DNA of 60,529 bases from Vagococcus fluvialis (lineage in GTDB: Bacteria > Bacillota > Bacilli > Lactobacillales > Vagococcaceae): the NCBI RefSeq assembly GCF_003337315.1, contig NZ_QPJV01000015.1, forward strand, positions 1-60,529. Reading direction: 5' to 3'. Positions within the stretch are counted from its first letter, which is position 1; each line of letters begins with the position of its first letter. Below, piece after piece: positions 35,775 through 45,166 of the stretch. The notes beneath the pieces are model-generated. The model was given only the letters and a program-made list of their open reading frames with translations, ran no database searches and was not told the DNA's origin. The translations under genes were made by a program, and so were the position numbers.

Positions 35775-38700
35775 ATGAAAAAAGTTTTAGTAGCAAATAG
35801 AGGAGAAATAGCTATTAGAGTATTTCGAGCTTGTACGGAAATGGGAATCCAAACTGTAGGTATCTATGCAGCAGAGGATGAAAGATCAATTCACCGTTTT
35901 AAAGCAGATGAAGCCTATTTAGTTGGTAAAGGGAAAAAACCAATTGATGCTTATCTAGATATTGAAGATATTATTCGTATCGCTAAAGATAGTCATGTAG
36001 ATGCCATTCATCCAGGATACGGATTTTTATCTGAAAATTTACAATTTGCTAAGCGTTGTGAAGAAGAAGGTATCATTTTTGTTGGTCCAACTGTGAAACA
36101 TTTAGATATGTTTGGTGATAAAATTAAAGCAAAAGATGCTGCGATTTCTGCTGGGGTACAGTCAATTCCAGGTACAGATGGTCCAGTTGATACAGTGGAA
36201 GAAGCTTTAGCCTTTGCCAATGAATTTGGTTACCCTATTATGATTAAAGCAGCTCTTGGTGGTGGTGGACGTGGTATGCGTGTTGCTTACAACGAAGAAG
36301 AAGCTAAAGAGGGTTACGTTCGAGCAAAAAGTGAAGCCAAAGCCTCATTTGGTAATGACGAAGTATATGTTGAAAAATACATTTCAAATCCTAAACATAT
36401 TGAGGTTCAAATTTTAGGAGATACTCGTGGCAATGTGATTCATTTATTTGAAAGAGATTGTTCTGTCCAGCGCCGTCATCAAAAAGTAGTCGAGGTAGCA
36501 CCGTGTGTTTCTATGTCAGATAGTCAACGGGAAGAAATATGTAACGCAGCTGTGAAATTAATGAAACATGTTAACTATGTAAATGCTGGAACAGTTGAAT
36601 TTTTAGTGGAGGGAGATAATTATTACTTTATTGAAGTTAACCCTCGTGTTCAGGTAGAACACACTATTACTGAGATGATTACTGATGTTGATATTGTAAT
36701 GGCTCAATTAGAAATTGCTATGGGAAGAGATTTACATAAGGAAATTGGCATTCCAACACAAGATAAATTAAGTATTCACGGGTACGCGATTCAGTGTCGT
36801 ATTACAACAGAAGACCCATTAAATAACTTTATGCCAGATACAGGAAAAATCGATACTTATCGTTCTCCAGGTGGTTATGGCATTCGTCTTGACTTAGGAA
36901 ATGCTTTTGCAGGAGCTGTTGTAACACCCTTTTTTGACTCGTTACTAGTAAAGGTTTGTACCCATGGGATAACTTTTGAACAAACGATTTCAAAAATGCA
37001 AAGAGCTTTAAAAGAATTTAGAGTTCGTGGCGTTAAAACTAATATTCCTTTCTTAAGTAATGTGATTTCTCATCCAACATTTAAATCAGGACATGCAATA
37101 ACAACTTTTATTGATGAGTCTCCTGAATTATTTGAGTTTCCTCGAGTTCGTGACCGTGGAAATAAAACAATGAAATATATAAGTGAAGTAACGGTTAATG
37201 GTTTTCCGGGAATTCAAAAAGAAAAGAAAATTTATCACACAAACCCAAGAATTCCTCAGATAATTCAAACAGAACCTAAAATTCTAACAGCTAAAAATAT
37301 TTTAGATGCCAAAGGTGCAAATGCAGTTGTTGAACATATAAAAAATACAGATGAAGTTTTACTAACTGATACAACTTTTAGAGATGCTCATCAAAGCCTT
37401 TTAGCAACACGAGTTAGAACAACAGATTTGAAACAAATTGCTAGAGAAACAGAGCAAGCTATACCTGAATTATTCTCAAGTGAAATGTGGGGTGGAGCAA
37501 CTTTTGACGTGGCTTACCGTTTCTTAAATGAAGACCCTTGGATTCGCCTTAAAAAATTACGTAAATTAATGCCAAATACATTATTCCAAATGTTATTTAG
37601 AGGTTCAAATGCAGTTGGTTATCAAAATTATCCAGATAATGTACTAAAAGAATTTATTGATGTAGCAGCTAGTGAAGGTATAGATGTTTTCCGTATTTTT
37701 GATAGCTTAAACTGGTTACCTCAAATGGAAAAAAGTATTCAATATGTTCGTGATGCAGGAAAAATTGCTGAAGGAACAATTTGTTATACGGGAGATGTTA
37801 TGGATAAAAATCGTGCTAAGTATGACATTGCTTATTATGTAGAAATGGCTAAAGAGCTCGAAAAAATGGGTGCTCATATTATTGCAATTAAAGATATGGC
37901 TGGTTTGTTAAAACCTCAAGCTGCGTATCATTTAATCTCTGAATTAAAAGCAACTGTGGATGTGCCGATCCATTTACATACTCATGATACTGCTGGTAAT
38001 GGAATTATTACGTATTCTGCAGCAACTAAAGCAGGTGTTGATATTGTGGATGTGGCAACAAGTGCCATGAGTAGTGCGACAAGTCAACCAAGTATGAGTA
38101 GTTTGTATTATGCTTTAGTGGATGGACCAAGAACACCTAATTTAAATATTGATAAAGTTCAACAAATTAATCACTACTGGGAAGATGTTCGTAAGTTTTA
38201 CGGACCATTTGAAAATGGCATTAGTGCTCCTCAAACAGAAGTTTATGCCCATGAAATGCCTGGAGGACAATATTCTAACTTACAACAACAAGCTAAAGCA
38301 GTTGGTTTAGAAGAGAAATGGGAAGATATTAAAGATCAATACGCTGAAGTTAACTTATTATTTGGTGATATTGTGAAAGTAACTCCTTCATCAAAAGTAG
38401 TTGGAGATATGGCTTTATTTATGGTTCAAAATAATTTATCTAACAAGGATATTTATCAAAGAGGTCGTGATTTAAGTTATCCTGAATCAGTAATTAGTTT
38501 CTTTAAAGGCGATTTAGGTCAACCAACTGGAGGATTCCCATCTGAATTAAAAGATATTATATTAAATGGTCGTGAATCCATTGATGTTAGACCAGGTTCA
38601 TTAGCTAAACCAGTTGATTTTGAACAGGTTAAAGCTGAATTAAAAGAGATTGTAGGCTTTGAACCAAGTCAAAAAGATGTTATTAGTTATATTATGTATC

Positions 38701-39200
38701 CTCAAGTTTTTGTGGATTACTGTAAGATGAATGATAGCTTTGGAGATGTTGAATTACTTGATACTGTAACTTTCTTCCAAGGAATGCGTATTGGTGAAAC
38801 AATTGAAGTAAACATCGAAAAAGGTAAAACATTAATCATCACTCTTGATCAAATTGGGGATCCAGATATTGAAGGAAATAGAGTCTTATTCTTTAACTTA
38901 AATGGTCAAAGAAGAGAAGTTGTTGTTAAAGATACTAATGTTAAATCACAAGTTACGATGAAGGAAAAGGCTGAACCAACTAACAAAGGGCACGTTGCTG
39001 CTACTATGTCAGGTTCTGTTTTAGATTGCTTAGTCCAACCAGGAGATACTGTAGAAAAAGGTCAAGCCTTATTAATTACAGAAGCAATGAAGATGGAAAC
39101 AACCATTCATTCTAAAAGAAATGGTGTTGTGAAACGCGTTTTAGTAACAAGCGGTGAGCCAATTCAATCTGGTGATTTATTGATTGAATTAACAGTTTAG
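35775..39200 (+). CDS. pyc: Pyruvate carboxylase
   Basis: Biotin enzyme making oxaloacetate from pyruvate, bicarbonate and ATP. 1141 residues in the usual order: biotin carboxylase (1-450, with KAALGGGGRGMRV), carboxyltransferase (about 525-800, starting LLTDTTFRDAHQS), tetramerisation region, and C-terminal biotinyl domain with the biotin lysine in EAMKMET. Start at 35775 since TTGGAGG ends 7 nt upstream; the ATG at 35769 is too close. In related species it is a c-di-AMP-binding target. Confidence 0.97.
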   Translation: MKKVLVANRGEIAIRVFRACTEMGIQTVGIYAAEDERSIHRFKADEAYLVGKGKKPIDAYLDIEDIIRIAKDSHVDAIHPGYGFLSENLQFAKRCEEEGIIFVGPTVKHLDMFGDKIKAKDAAISAGVQSIPGTDGPVDTVEEALAFANEFGYPIMIKAALGGGGRGMRVAYNEEEAKEGYVRAKSEAKASFGNDEVYVEKYISNPKHIEVQILGDTRGNVIHLFERDCSVQRRHQKVVEVAPCVSMSDSQREEICNAAVKLMKHVNYVNAGTVEFLVEGDNYYFIEVNPRVQVEHTITEMITDVDIVMAQLEIAMGRDLHKEIGIPTQDKLSIHGYAIQCRITTEDPLNNFMPDTGKIDTYRSPGGYGIRLDLGNAFAGAVVTPFFDSLLVKVCTHGITFEQTISKMQRALKEFRVRGVKTNIPFLSNVISHPTFKSGHAITTFIDESPELFEFPRVRDRGNKTMKYISEVTVNGFPGIQKEKKIYHTNPRIPQIIQTEPKILTAKNILDAKGANAVVEHIKNTDEVLLTDTTFRDAHQSLLATRVRTTDLKQIARETEQAIPELFSSEMWGGATFDVAYRFLNEDPWIRLKKLRKLMPNTLFQMLFRGSNAVGYQNYPDNVLKEFIDVAASEGIDVFRIFDSLNWLPQMEKSIQYVRDAGKIAEGTICYTGDVMDKNRAKYDIAYYVEMAKELEKMGAHIIAIKDMAGLLKPQAAYHLISELKATVDVPIHLHTHDTAGNGIITYSAATKAGVDIVDVATSAMSSATSQPSMSSLYYALVDGPRTPNLNIDKVQQINHYWEDVRKFYGPFENGISAPQTEVYAHEMPGGQYSNLQQQAKAVGLEEKWEDIKDQYAEVNLLFGDIVKVTPSSKVVGDMALFMVQNNLSNKDIYQRGRDLSYPESVISFFKGDLGQPTGGFPSELKDIILNGRESIDVRPGSLAKPVDFEQVKAELKEIVGFEPSQKDVISYIMYPQVFVDYCKMNDSFGDVELLDTVTFFQGMRIGETIEVNIEKGKTLIITLDQIGDPDIEGNRVLFFNLNGQRREVVVKDTNVKSQVTMKEKAEPTNKGHVAATMSGSVLDCLVQPGDTVEKGQALLITEAMKMETTIHSKRNGVVKRVLVTSGEPIQSGDLLIELTV

Positions 39201-39224
39201 ATGATAAAAGAAAGGTAGGAAGAA

Positions 39225-40370
39225 ATGAAACGAATTTTAGAATTTAGTATTTGCTTACTGATTGTAACAAGCTTTTTCTATATGAAACCAGTTGTTTCTT
39301 CCTACAATCAACCTAAGCCTAAAAATGATTTGATTGTTGAAGAAGTTAAGGTTTCTCACAAATCTGTTCCTTACTATGAATTAAATACAACTGGAATGGC
39401 AGTTCATATTGGAAAAACAAAACAAGAATTTCTAAAAGAATTTCCTAAGCCTAAAAAGGACTTAACCTCTTTCCATGGAACAGAGTGGCTAATCTACGGA
39501 GATAACACGGAAGATTATTATCAAGTGGAGATAAAAAATCATGTAGTTTCAAGTATTTTCCTCTTAGGAGATCACTTAGAATCGTCTCCCTTTTCAATGG
39601 GAATGAATTTAGTTGATTTAGCTGAAATTACAACTATTTTTTCAAACTTTAATTTTGAATACGGTGATGAAAAATATGAGGTGGAGCTGACAGAGGATGA
39701 TATGAATTATCGTCCTTTAGTGGCTTTTAACAACGGCACATTTGCCATGCTCCATATTAATCAAGGTAATGGTCAATTAATGGCGATTAGATATTTAGAC
39801 AAAAATAGTTTGTTAAGCATTATGCCGTATCAAATGAACCAAGAAAACAAGGTTAAAGATAATTTAGAAACATCCGATGAAGCTTGGCAACAAGTGAATC
39901 AGGATAACAGAGAGCAATTGATATCAATTTTAAACTTATTAAGACTTAGAGAAGAGAAAAATAGTTACCAGGTAGATACAAAACTACAATTAGGAACTAC
40001 TAAATCCTTAGAAGTCTTACAAAAGAATCCAGAAGTTGTTTTCACTGAACCAGAACGAATGGATATGTGGAAAAAAGTTAGTGAAGAAAAAGATGAATCT
40101 AAATCCTTTTTACTAAACAGTAAAGAGATTAGTTCTTTAGCAAATGAAATGGAATTAGATGAAAAGAAAATTCATGGAATTTTTTATTATCCAGTATCAG
40201 ATGTCCCTTTTATGATTACTAATTGGTACGGGAGTCGTTTTTTTCACGAAGAATTAACACATAAAAAAGATAAATTAATTGGTGTCTCTTTTGAAAAAGA
40301 GATGGTTATGACCTTCTTAGGTCCTAAAAATGAAAATGAGCAAACTAAGGAAAGTAGTGGCGAAAAATGA
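39225..40370 (+). CDS. CAP-associated-domain secreted protein, YlbC-like, with divergent CAP domain
   Basis: 381 residues: N-terminal signal or anchor (about 5-24), two CAP-associated repeats (WLIYGDNTEDYYQVEIKNHVVSSIFLLG), then a C-terminal region starting ISILNLLRLREEKNSYQ that looks like a CAP/SCP domain in which the usual conserved His and Glu positions are not recognisable. The neighbours ylbF and ylbG match the B. subtilis ylb region where YlbC sits. Function unknown. Confidence 0.7.
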   Translation: MKRILEFSICLLIVTSFFYMKPVVSSYNQPKPKNDLIVEEVKVSHKSVPYYELNTTGMAVHIGKTKQEFLKEFPKPKKDLTSFHGTEWLIYGDNTEDYYQVEIKNHVVSSIFLLGDHLESSPFSMGMNLVDLAEITTIFSNFNFEYGDEKYEVELTEDDMNYRPLVAFNNGTFAMLHINQGNGQLMAIRYLDKNSLLSIMPYQMNQENKVKDNLETSDEAWQQVNQDNREQLISILNLLRLREEKNSYQVDTKLQLGTTKSLEVLQKNPEVVFTEPERMDMWKKVSEEKDESKSFLLNSKEISSLANEMELDEKKIHGIFYYPVSDVPFMITNWYGSRFFHEELTHKKDKLIGVSFEKEMVMTFLGPKNENEQTKESSGEK

Positions 40371-40795
40371 TATTCAATGAAACTGTTTTTGAAGTTGAGT
40401 CAATCTTAACCGAGTTATCAAATAGTATTAATGAAAGTCAGTTAGTTGCCGATTATATTAGTAGCTATCATGTAATGAATAAAAGCGATGAAGTTGCGAA
40501 GTTAAGAAAAGATTTTAAAGAAGTTAAAGAAGCATTCGAAAAGATTGAGCCATACGGTAAATATGCACCTGATTTCAAAGAAAAACGAAGAGCAGTTCGT
40601 AAGGTAAAACGAGAATTAGATACAAATGAATTAGTAAGTAACTTTAAGTTTAATGAAACTTCCTTGCAAAATATGCTAGATTACATTACATTTGATATAG
40701 CGAAATCAATTTCAGATGATATAAAAATTGATGCAGGCAACCCATTTTTTGAGTTTGCTAAAAGAGGATGCGGAGGTAGCTGTCATGTTGGATAA
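40367..40795 (+). CDS. ylbF: YlbF (RicF) family regulator
   Basis: 142 residues, mostly helical, with a C-terminal CGGSC motif (Cys135, Cys139). In B. subtilis YlbF (RicF) joins RicA and RicT in a complex that binds iron-sulfur clusters and guides RNase Y processing. Start overlaps the preceding gene by 4 nt; ylbG starts inside its last codons. RicA and RicT homologues are not in this window. Confidence 0.88.
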   Translation: MIFNETVFEVESILTELSNSINESQLVADYISSYHVMNKSDEVAKLRKDFKEVKEAFEKIEPYGKYAPDFKEKRRAVRKVKRELDTNELVSNFKFNETSLQNMLDYITFDIAKSISDDIKIDAGNPFFEFAKRGCGGSCHVG

Positions 40796-41132
40796 TGAGA
40801 CGTACGATACGCTGGATGTAACCCCAAGGAGAGGTTTAATAATTTGGGTATATAGCTTAAAACAATTAAAAAATCTAAGAAGATTTGGCTATGTCCATCA
40901 TGTATCTCGTAAACAAAAGTATGTTGTTTTATATGTGGATGATATCGATATTGAAACAACAATTGAAAGAATTGAAAAACTCTTTTTTGTTAGAAGTGTA
41001 GAGAAATCTATGCGACCAGATATAAACATGAATTTTGACAACAGATTAGGTAATAAAGAAGTTAAGGCAGAAGAACCTGTTGAATTTGAAGAACAAAATA
41101 CTGAAATTGTATTAGCAGATTTTGTCCACTAG
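40785..41132 (+). CDS. ylbG: YlbG (DUF2129) family protein
   Basis: 115 residues. The core RRGLIIWVYSLKQLKNLRRFGYVHHVSRKQKYVVLYVD, given here only as its first and last parts RRGLIIWVYS and KYVVLYVD, is the DUF2129 domain; a 40-residue acidic tail follows. Start at 40785, 8 nt after GGAGG, overlapping ylbF by 11 nt. Function unknown. Confidence 0.88.
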   Translation: MLDNETYDTLDVTPRRGLIIWVYSLKQLKNLRRFGYVHHVSRKQKYVVLYVDDIDIETTIERIEKLFFVRSVEKSMRPDINMNFDNRLGNKEVKAEEPVEFEEQNTEIVLADFVH

Positions 41133-41150
41133 AAGTTGAAAAGTAGGATG

Positions 41151-41178
41151 AAAAAGACTTGGAAGCAAGTCTTTTTTT
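41151..41178 (+). terminator. Terminator after ylbG
   Basis: AAAAAGACTTG/CAAGTCTTTTT with a 4-nt loop and T run. Confidence 0.92.
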
Positions 41179-41244
41179 GTTGCTAATTTTTAATATAACA
41201 TATATACCAATTTATTTTTTTATTCTTTAAAATATCGAAAAAGA

Positions 41245-41273
41245 TTGACCTTGATAGTTATTAAGGTTAATAT
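41245..41273 (+). promoter_or_regulatory. glmS promoter
   Basis: TTGACC, 17 nt, TAATAT. Transcription would start near 41280, about 50 nt before the ribozyme cleavage site. The region 41133-41500 holds only the ylbG terminator, this promoter and the ribozyme. Confidence 0.7.
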
Positions 41274-41329
41274 GATGATGTTTCTGTTTTAGGTGGCTGA
41301 AATAATGATTTAGTATACCTTTTAAAAAA

Positions 41330-41480
41330 GCGCCAGACCTTACTTAAGGTGACGAGGAAAGAATTTATCGAAGATTTTCGGCGGATAATTCTAGGATCTG
41401 CATTCTATAGAGTTCTGACAAAATTAAGTAGCAATACTTTTGCCAAAACAGAATTCAAGCAGAACAGAAACGAATTAGAT
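41330..41480 (+). ncRNA. glmS ribozyme (glucosamine-6-phosphate-activated self-cleaving riboswitch)
   Basis: The conserved core is present in order: GCGCC just after the cleavage site (cleavage expected between 41329 and 41330), GACGAGG (41351-41357), ATCGAAGATTTTCGGCGGAT, then the 3' domain with GTTCTGACAAAATTAAG and a closing CAGAATTC. Spacing and location in the glmS leader match the class. GlcN6P acts as cofactor for cleavage, which destabilises the mRNA and lowers GlmS. The 3' boundary is approximate. Confidence 0.92.
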
Positions 41481-41500
41481 AAAGAAAGTTGGAAAAAAAG

Positions 41501-43309
41501 ATGTGCGGAATTGTAGGAGTAGTAGGAAATGTAGCAGCAAAGGATATTGTGATTTCTGGACTACATAAATTAGAATATAGAGGATATGATTCAGCAGGAA
41601 TTATGCTAAGTGAAAACTCAAATGTGTTAATCAAGAAAACACCTGGAAGAGTTAGCGAATTAGAAAAATTAGTTGCTCATGTTAACGGATTTTCAACAGG
41701 TATTGGACACACAAGATGGGCGACACATGGAGAGCCCAAAAAAGAAAATGCTCATCCTCACGTCTCAAAATGTGGGCGTTTTGGTTTAGTTCATAATGGT
41801 GTGATTGAAAATTACGAGGAATTAAAGGAAAACTATTTATCTCATGTATCACTTTCAGGAGATACTGATAGTGAAGTTATTGTTGAAGTTATTAGCTATT
41901 TTGCTAGTCAAGGATTAGATACAATGGCTGCTTTTTCTAAAACTTTAGAAGAAGTTAAAGGTTCATATGCTTTAGCTTTAATTGATGTAGAAGAAGATGA
42001 TAGACTTTATTTAGCCAAACATAAAAGCCCACTCTTAATTGGTTTAGGAGAGAACTATAACTTAGTAGGCAGTGATGCCATGGCAATGATTAGTGAAACT
42101 AATGAGTTTATTGAAATTATGGATAAAGAAAGAATTATTTTAACAGCCACTGAAATGACAATTTATAATGAAGAGGGTGTTGAAGTTACTAGAGATTCTT
42201 ATATCGCTGAAATTGATGCCAGCGATACAGAAAAAGGGTTATATGCTCATTACATGTTAAAAGAAATTGACGAGCAACCAGCAGTGATTAGAACCTTAAT
42301 ACAAGAGTATTTAACAATTGATGGTAAAACAACTATTTCAAGTGATATCTTAGCTGATATGAGTGAATCAGACCGAATTTATATTGTTGGGTGTGGAACG
42401 AGTTGGCATGCCGGTTTAGTAGGTAAAAAATTAATTGAAGAATTAACAGGGATTCCAGTTGAAGTTCACTTAGCTAGTGAGATGGGGTATGATATGCCAA
42501 TTTTATCTAATAATCCTTTCTTCCTGTTTTTAACACAAAGCGGAGAAACTGCTGATAGCCGTCAGGTACTAGTGAAAGTAAATGAATTAAATTTACCTTC
42601 TCTTACAATTACTAATGTAAAAGGCTCAACTCTCTCAAGAGAAGCAACTCATACTCTATTACTTCATGCAGGCCCAGAAATAGCAGTAGCATCAACTAAA
42701 GCTTACACTTCGCAAATTGCAGTTATGTTATTACTTGCTAAAGCTTTAGGTGAGGAAAAAAATAGAGAAACTGCTAAAGAGTTAGATATTATTCATGAAT
42801 TAAGTATTGTGGCTGGTGCGATGGAATCTTTAGTAGATGATAAAGAAAATTATGCGACTTTAAGTGAAGATTACTTAGGAACAACTAGAAACGCATTTTA
42901 TATTGGACGTAGTTTAGATTATGCTGTTTCATTAGAAGGAGCTTTAAAATTAAAAGAAATTTCTTATATTCAGGCAGAAGGTTTTGCCGCTGGTGAATTA
43001 AAACATGGAACAATCGCTTTAATCGAAGAAGGAACACCAGTTATTGGATTAATTTCAAACAAAGAGACTAGTGCTCATACGAGAGGAAATTTAAAAGAAG
43101 TGGAATCAAGAGGAGCTAGGACTTTAGTTATTGCTCTTGAAGGTTTAGAAAAAGTAGATGATCAAATTTGTTTACCACATGTTCATGAATTGTTAACACC
43201 ACTTGTTATGGTCATTCCTTTACAGTTAATTGCATATTACGCAAGCTTACAAAGAGGATTAGATGTTGATAAACCAAGAAATCTTGCTAAAAGTGTCACA
43301 GTTGAATAA
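41501..43309 (+). CDS. glmS: Glutamine--fructose-6-phosphate aminotransferase (isomerizing)
   Basis: Makes glucosamine-6-phosphate from fructose-6-phosphate and glutamine, the entry to peptidoglycan amino sugars. 602 residues: glutaminase domain beginning MCGIVGVVG (Cys2 is the nucleophile after Met removal) and two SIS sugar-isomerase domains (GCGTSWHAG, TQSGETADS). The start at 41501 is fixed by Cys2; the TTG four codons earlier would bury it. The RBS is weak (no clear GGAGG), unlike its neighbours. No terminator follows it. Confidence 0.96.
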   Translation: MCGIVGVVGNVAAKDIVISGLHKLEYRGYDSAGIMLSENSNVLIKKTPGRVSELEKLVAHVNGFSTGIGHTRWATHGEPKKENAHPHVSKCGRFGLVHNGVIENYEELKENYLSHVSLSGDTDSEVIVEVISYFASQGLDTMAAFSKTLEEVKGSYALALIDVEEDDRLYLAKHKSPLLIGLGENYNLVGSDAMAMISETNEFIEIMDKERIILTATEMTIYNEEGVEVTRDSYIAEIDASDTEKGLYAHYMLKEIDEQPAVIRTLIQEYLTIDGKTTISSDILADMSESDRIYIVGCGTSWHAGLVGKKLIEELTGIPVEVHLASEMGYDMPILSNNPFFLFLTQSGETADSRQVLVKVNELNLPSLTITNVKGSTLSREATHTLLLHAGPEIAVASTKAYTSQIAVMLLLAKALGEEKNRETAKELDIIHELSIVAGAMESLVDDKENYATLSEDYLGTTRNAFYIGRSLDYAVSLEGALKLKEISYIQAEGFAAGELKHGTIALIEEGTPVIGLISNKETSAHTRGNLKEVESRGARTLVIALEGLEKVDDQICLPHVHELLTPLVMVIPLQLIAYYASLQRGLDVDKPRNLAKSVTVE

Positions 43310-43331
43310 ATTAAAATAGTTATGTTATAAT
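43302..43331 (+). promoter_or_regulatory. Promoter of the ABC-F leader
   Basis: TTGAAT overlapping the glmS stop codon, 18 nt, TATAAT. Start of transcription is expected near 43338, 22 nt before the leader peptide ATG. Confidence 0.7.
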
Positions 43332-43359
43332 ACTAAAAAAAGAAAGAGGTGAATACTTA

Positions 43360-43482
43360 ATGGTCAGTGCAGACAATGTAAATAACAAAAGCATATTAAT
43401 GTTCTTGTACTTTTGTCGTGCAATTATTTCCGTATTTTCAAAAATTGGTGGAGTCTGCCTAAATTTAATGAAAATAATATGA
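43360..43482 (+). CDS. Leader peptide of the ABC-F gene (40 codons)
   Basis: Small ORF with RBS AAAGAGG 8 nt or so before the ATG. It encodes a 40-residue peptide beginning MVSADNVNNKS and ending CLNLMKII, with no resemblance to a known protein that I can name. It sits between a promoter and an intrinsic terminator, and its start and stop codons lie next to complementary segments, the classical layout of drug-sensing attenuation leaders. The peptide probably has no role of its own. Confidence 0.75.
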   Translation: MVSADNVNNKSILMFLYFCRAIISVFSKIGGVCLNLMKII

Positions 43483-43484
43483 AA

Positions 43485-43553
43485 ACGACCATTCAGTAGA
43501 TACTCTTTAATCAATAAAATAACGAGGTCGTAGATTAACTACGGCCTTTTTTA
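43485..43553 (+). promoter_or_regulatory. Transcription attenuator before the ABC-F gene
   Basis: Terminator stem AGGTCGTAG (43525-43533)/CTACGGCCT (43539-43547) followed by TTTTTT. Its 5' arm contains GGTCGT (43526-43531), which is complementary to ACGACC (43485-43490) three bases after the leader stop codon, an antiterminator. GACCATT (43487-43493) can instead pair with AATGGTC (43359-43365) around the leader start codon. GCAGAC (43369-43374) can also pair with GTCTGC (43453-43458) inside the leader ORF. Confidence 0.75.
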
Positions 43554-43588
43554 TTTTCTTTCTGGATGGAGAAATGAGGAAGAAAATT

Positions 43589-45163
43589 ATGTTACAACTT
43601 AATCAAATCAAAAAAACAATGTATGGAAATTTATTATTCAAAGAAGTGACACTTCAAATCAATGATGGCGAAAAAATAGCTTTAGTTGGTAGTAACGGAA
43701 GTGGAAAGTCAACGTTACTTAAAATTATGACAGGAATAGAAGATGTAGATGAAGGACGTATTTCGATTTCTAAAAATCAAGAAGTCAGCTATTTAGAACA
43801 ACATAGTTTAGTTGAAACAACTGAATCAGTTTATGACTACATTTATAATGGGCAAAAAGAAATCAAAGCTTTAGCTAATTCATTAAAAGAGTTGGAAGAA
43901 AAACTTTCAGATCCTGAAACAGCGGATTTTGATAAAATAATGACTAGATACGGTAACTTACAGGAAGTCTTTATGGAAAAAAATGGTTATGTTGTGGAAG
44001 AGTCAATTAAATCTATTTCAACAGGACTTAGTATTAGTTATTTATTAGACCAACCGATTGCTTCACTTAGTGGTGGTCAGCAAACACTAGCTAAATTAGC
44101 TCGTTGTTTACTAGAAAATAAAGAAATATTGTTACTAGATGAGCCAACCAACCATCTTGATACAAATGGCTTAAATTGGCTAGAAAATTACTTAAAACAT
44201 AGTAAACAAACTGTAGTTATTGTTTCTCATGACCGTTACTTCTTAGATCAAGTTGCTCAAAAAATTGTCTATATTAATCAGCAGAAGATTAGTAGCTATC
44301 ATGGAAATTATTCGGCTTTTAAAATAAAAAGAGATCAGGAATTAATTGAACTTGAGAAAAATTATAACGAACAGCAAAAAGAAATAAAACAAACAGAAGA
44401 TGCTATTAGAAGATTTAGGCACTGGGGTGCTATTAGTGACAATGAAAAGCATTTTAAAAAAGCTAAACGATTAGAAGCGAACTTAGAAAAATTAGATAAA
44501 ATTGAATTTCCTAATAAAAATGTTAAAAAGATGAATCAAGGTTTCCAAGAAAAATCTAGATCTGGAAAAGAAGTTATTATGATTGATAAATTATCTAAAA
44601 GCTTTGATGAAATTATTATTTTTGAAGAATTAAGCTTTCCAGTTTACCGCAAGGAGCATGTAGCTATTATTGGTGGCAATGGTGTTGGTAAATCCACACT
44701 AATTAAAATGATTTTAGGAAAAGAAAAATTAGATTCTGGAGAAATAAAAGTAGGCGACAGTGTTTCAATAGGCTATTTATCTCAAGTTATTAATTATGAA
44801 GTTAAGAAACAAACCATTCTTTCTTATTTTAAAGAAAAAGTATTTTTACCAGATGAAGAAGCTAGAAGAATTTTATCTTACTTTAAGTTTTTCAAAGAAG
44901 ATGTTTTTAAACAAATTGGTAATCTAAGTGGTGGCGAGAAAGTAAGATTGGAGTTAGCATCTATGATGAATCAAGAAATCAATTGTCTAATCTTAGATGA
45001 GCCAACTAATCATTTGGATATCGAAACGAGAGAGTGGCTAGAAGAGCAACTAGAAGCATTTTCAGGAACTATTCTTATGGTAAGTCATGACCGTTATTTT
45101 GTTGATAAGCTTGCCACTAAGAGAGTTGTTTTAGAAAATAAGACTGGAAAAATCCAAGTATAA
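43589..45163 (+). CDS. ABC-F family ATPase, ribosome-protection (antibiotic resistance) type
   Basis: 524 residues with two ABC domains and no membrane segment. Domain 1: GSNGSGKST, LSGGQQ, LLLDEPTNHLD. Domain 2: GGNGVGKST, LSGGEK, LILDEPTNHLD. The linker between them (about 240-320) is charged and contains RRFRHWGAISDNEKHFKKAK. Soluble tandem ABC proteins of this sort bind the ribosomal E site, and several displace lincosamide, pleuromutilin, streptogramin A or macrolide drugs. The attenuator upstream strongly suggests a drug-induced resistance factor, perhaps of CplR type, but the drug range cannot be read from sequence. Start at 43589 from GAGGA 8 nt upstream. Confidence 0.85.
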   Translation: MLQLNQIKKTMYGNLLFKEVTLQINDGEKIALVGSNGSGKSTLLKIMTGIEDVDEGRISISKNQEVSYLEQHSLVETTESVYDYIYNGQKEIKALANSLKELEEKLSDPETADFDKIMTRYGNLQEVFMEKNGYVVEESIKSISTGLSISYLLDQPIASLSGGQQTLAKLARCLLENKEILLLDEPTNHLDTNGLNWLENYLKHSKQTVVIVSHDRYFLDQVAQKIVYINQQKISSYHGNYSAFKIKRDQELIELEKNYNEQQKEIKQTEDAIRRFRHWGAISDNEKHFKKAKRLEANLEKLDKIEFPNKNVKKMNQGFQEKSRSGKEVIMIDKLSKSFDEIIIFEELSFPVYRKEHVAIIGGNGVGKSTLIKMILGKEKLDSGEIKVGDSVSIGYLSQVINYEVKKQTILSYFKEKVFLPDEEARRILSYFKFFKEDVFKQIGNLSGGEKVRLELASMMNQEINCLILDEPTNHLDIETREWLEEQLEAFSGTILMVSHDRYFVDKLATKRVVLENKTGKIQV

Positions 45164-45166
45164 CTC

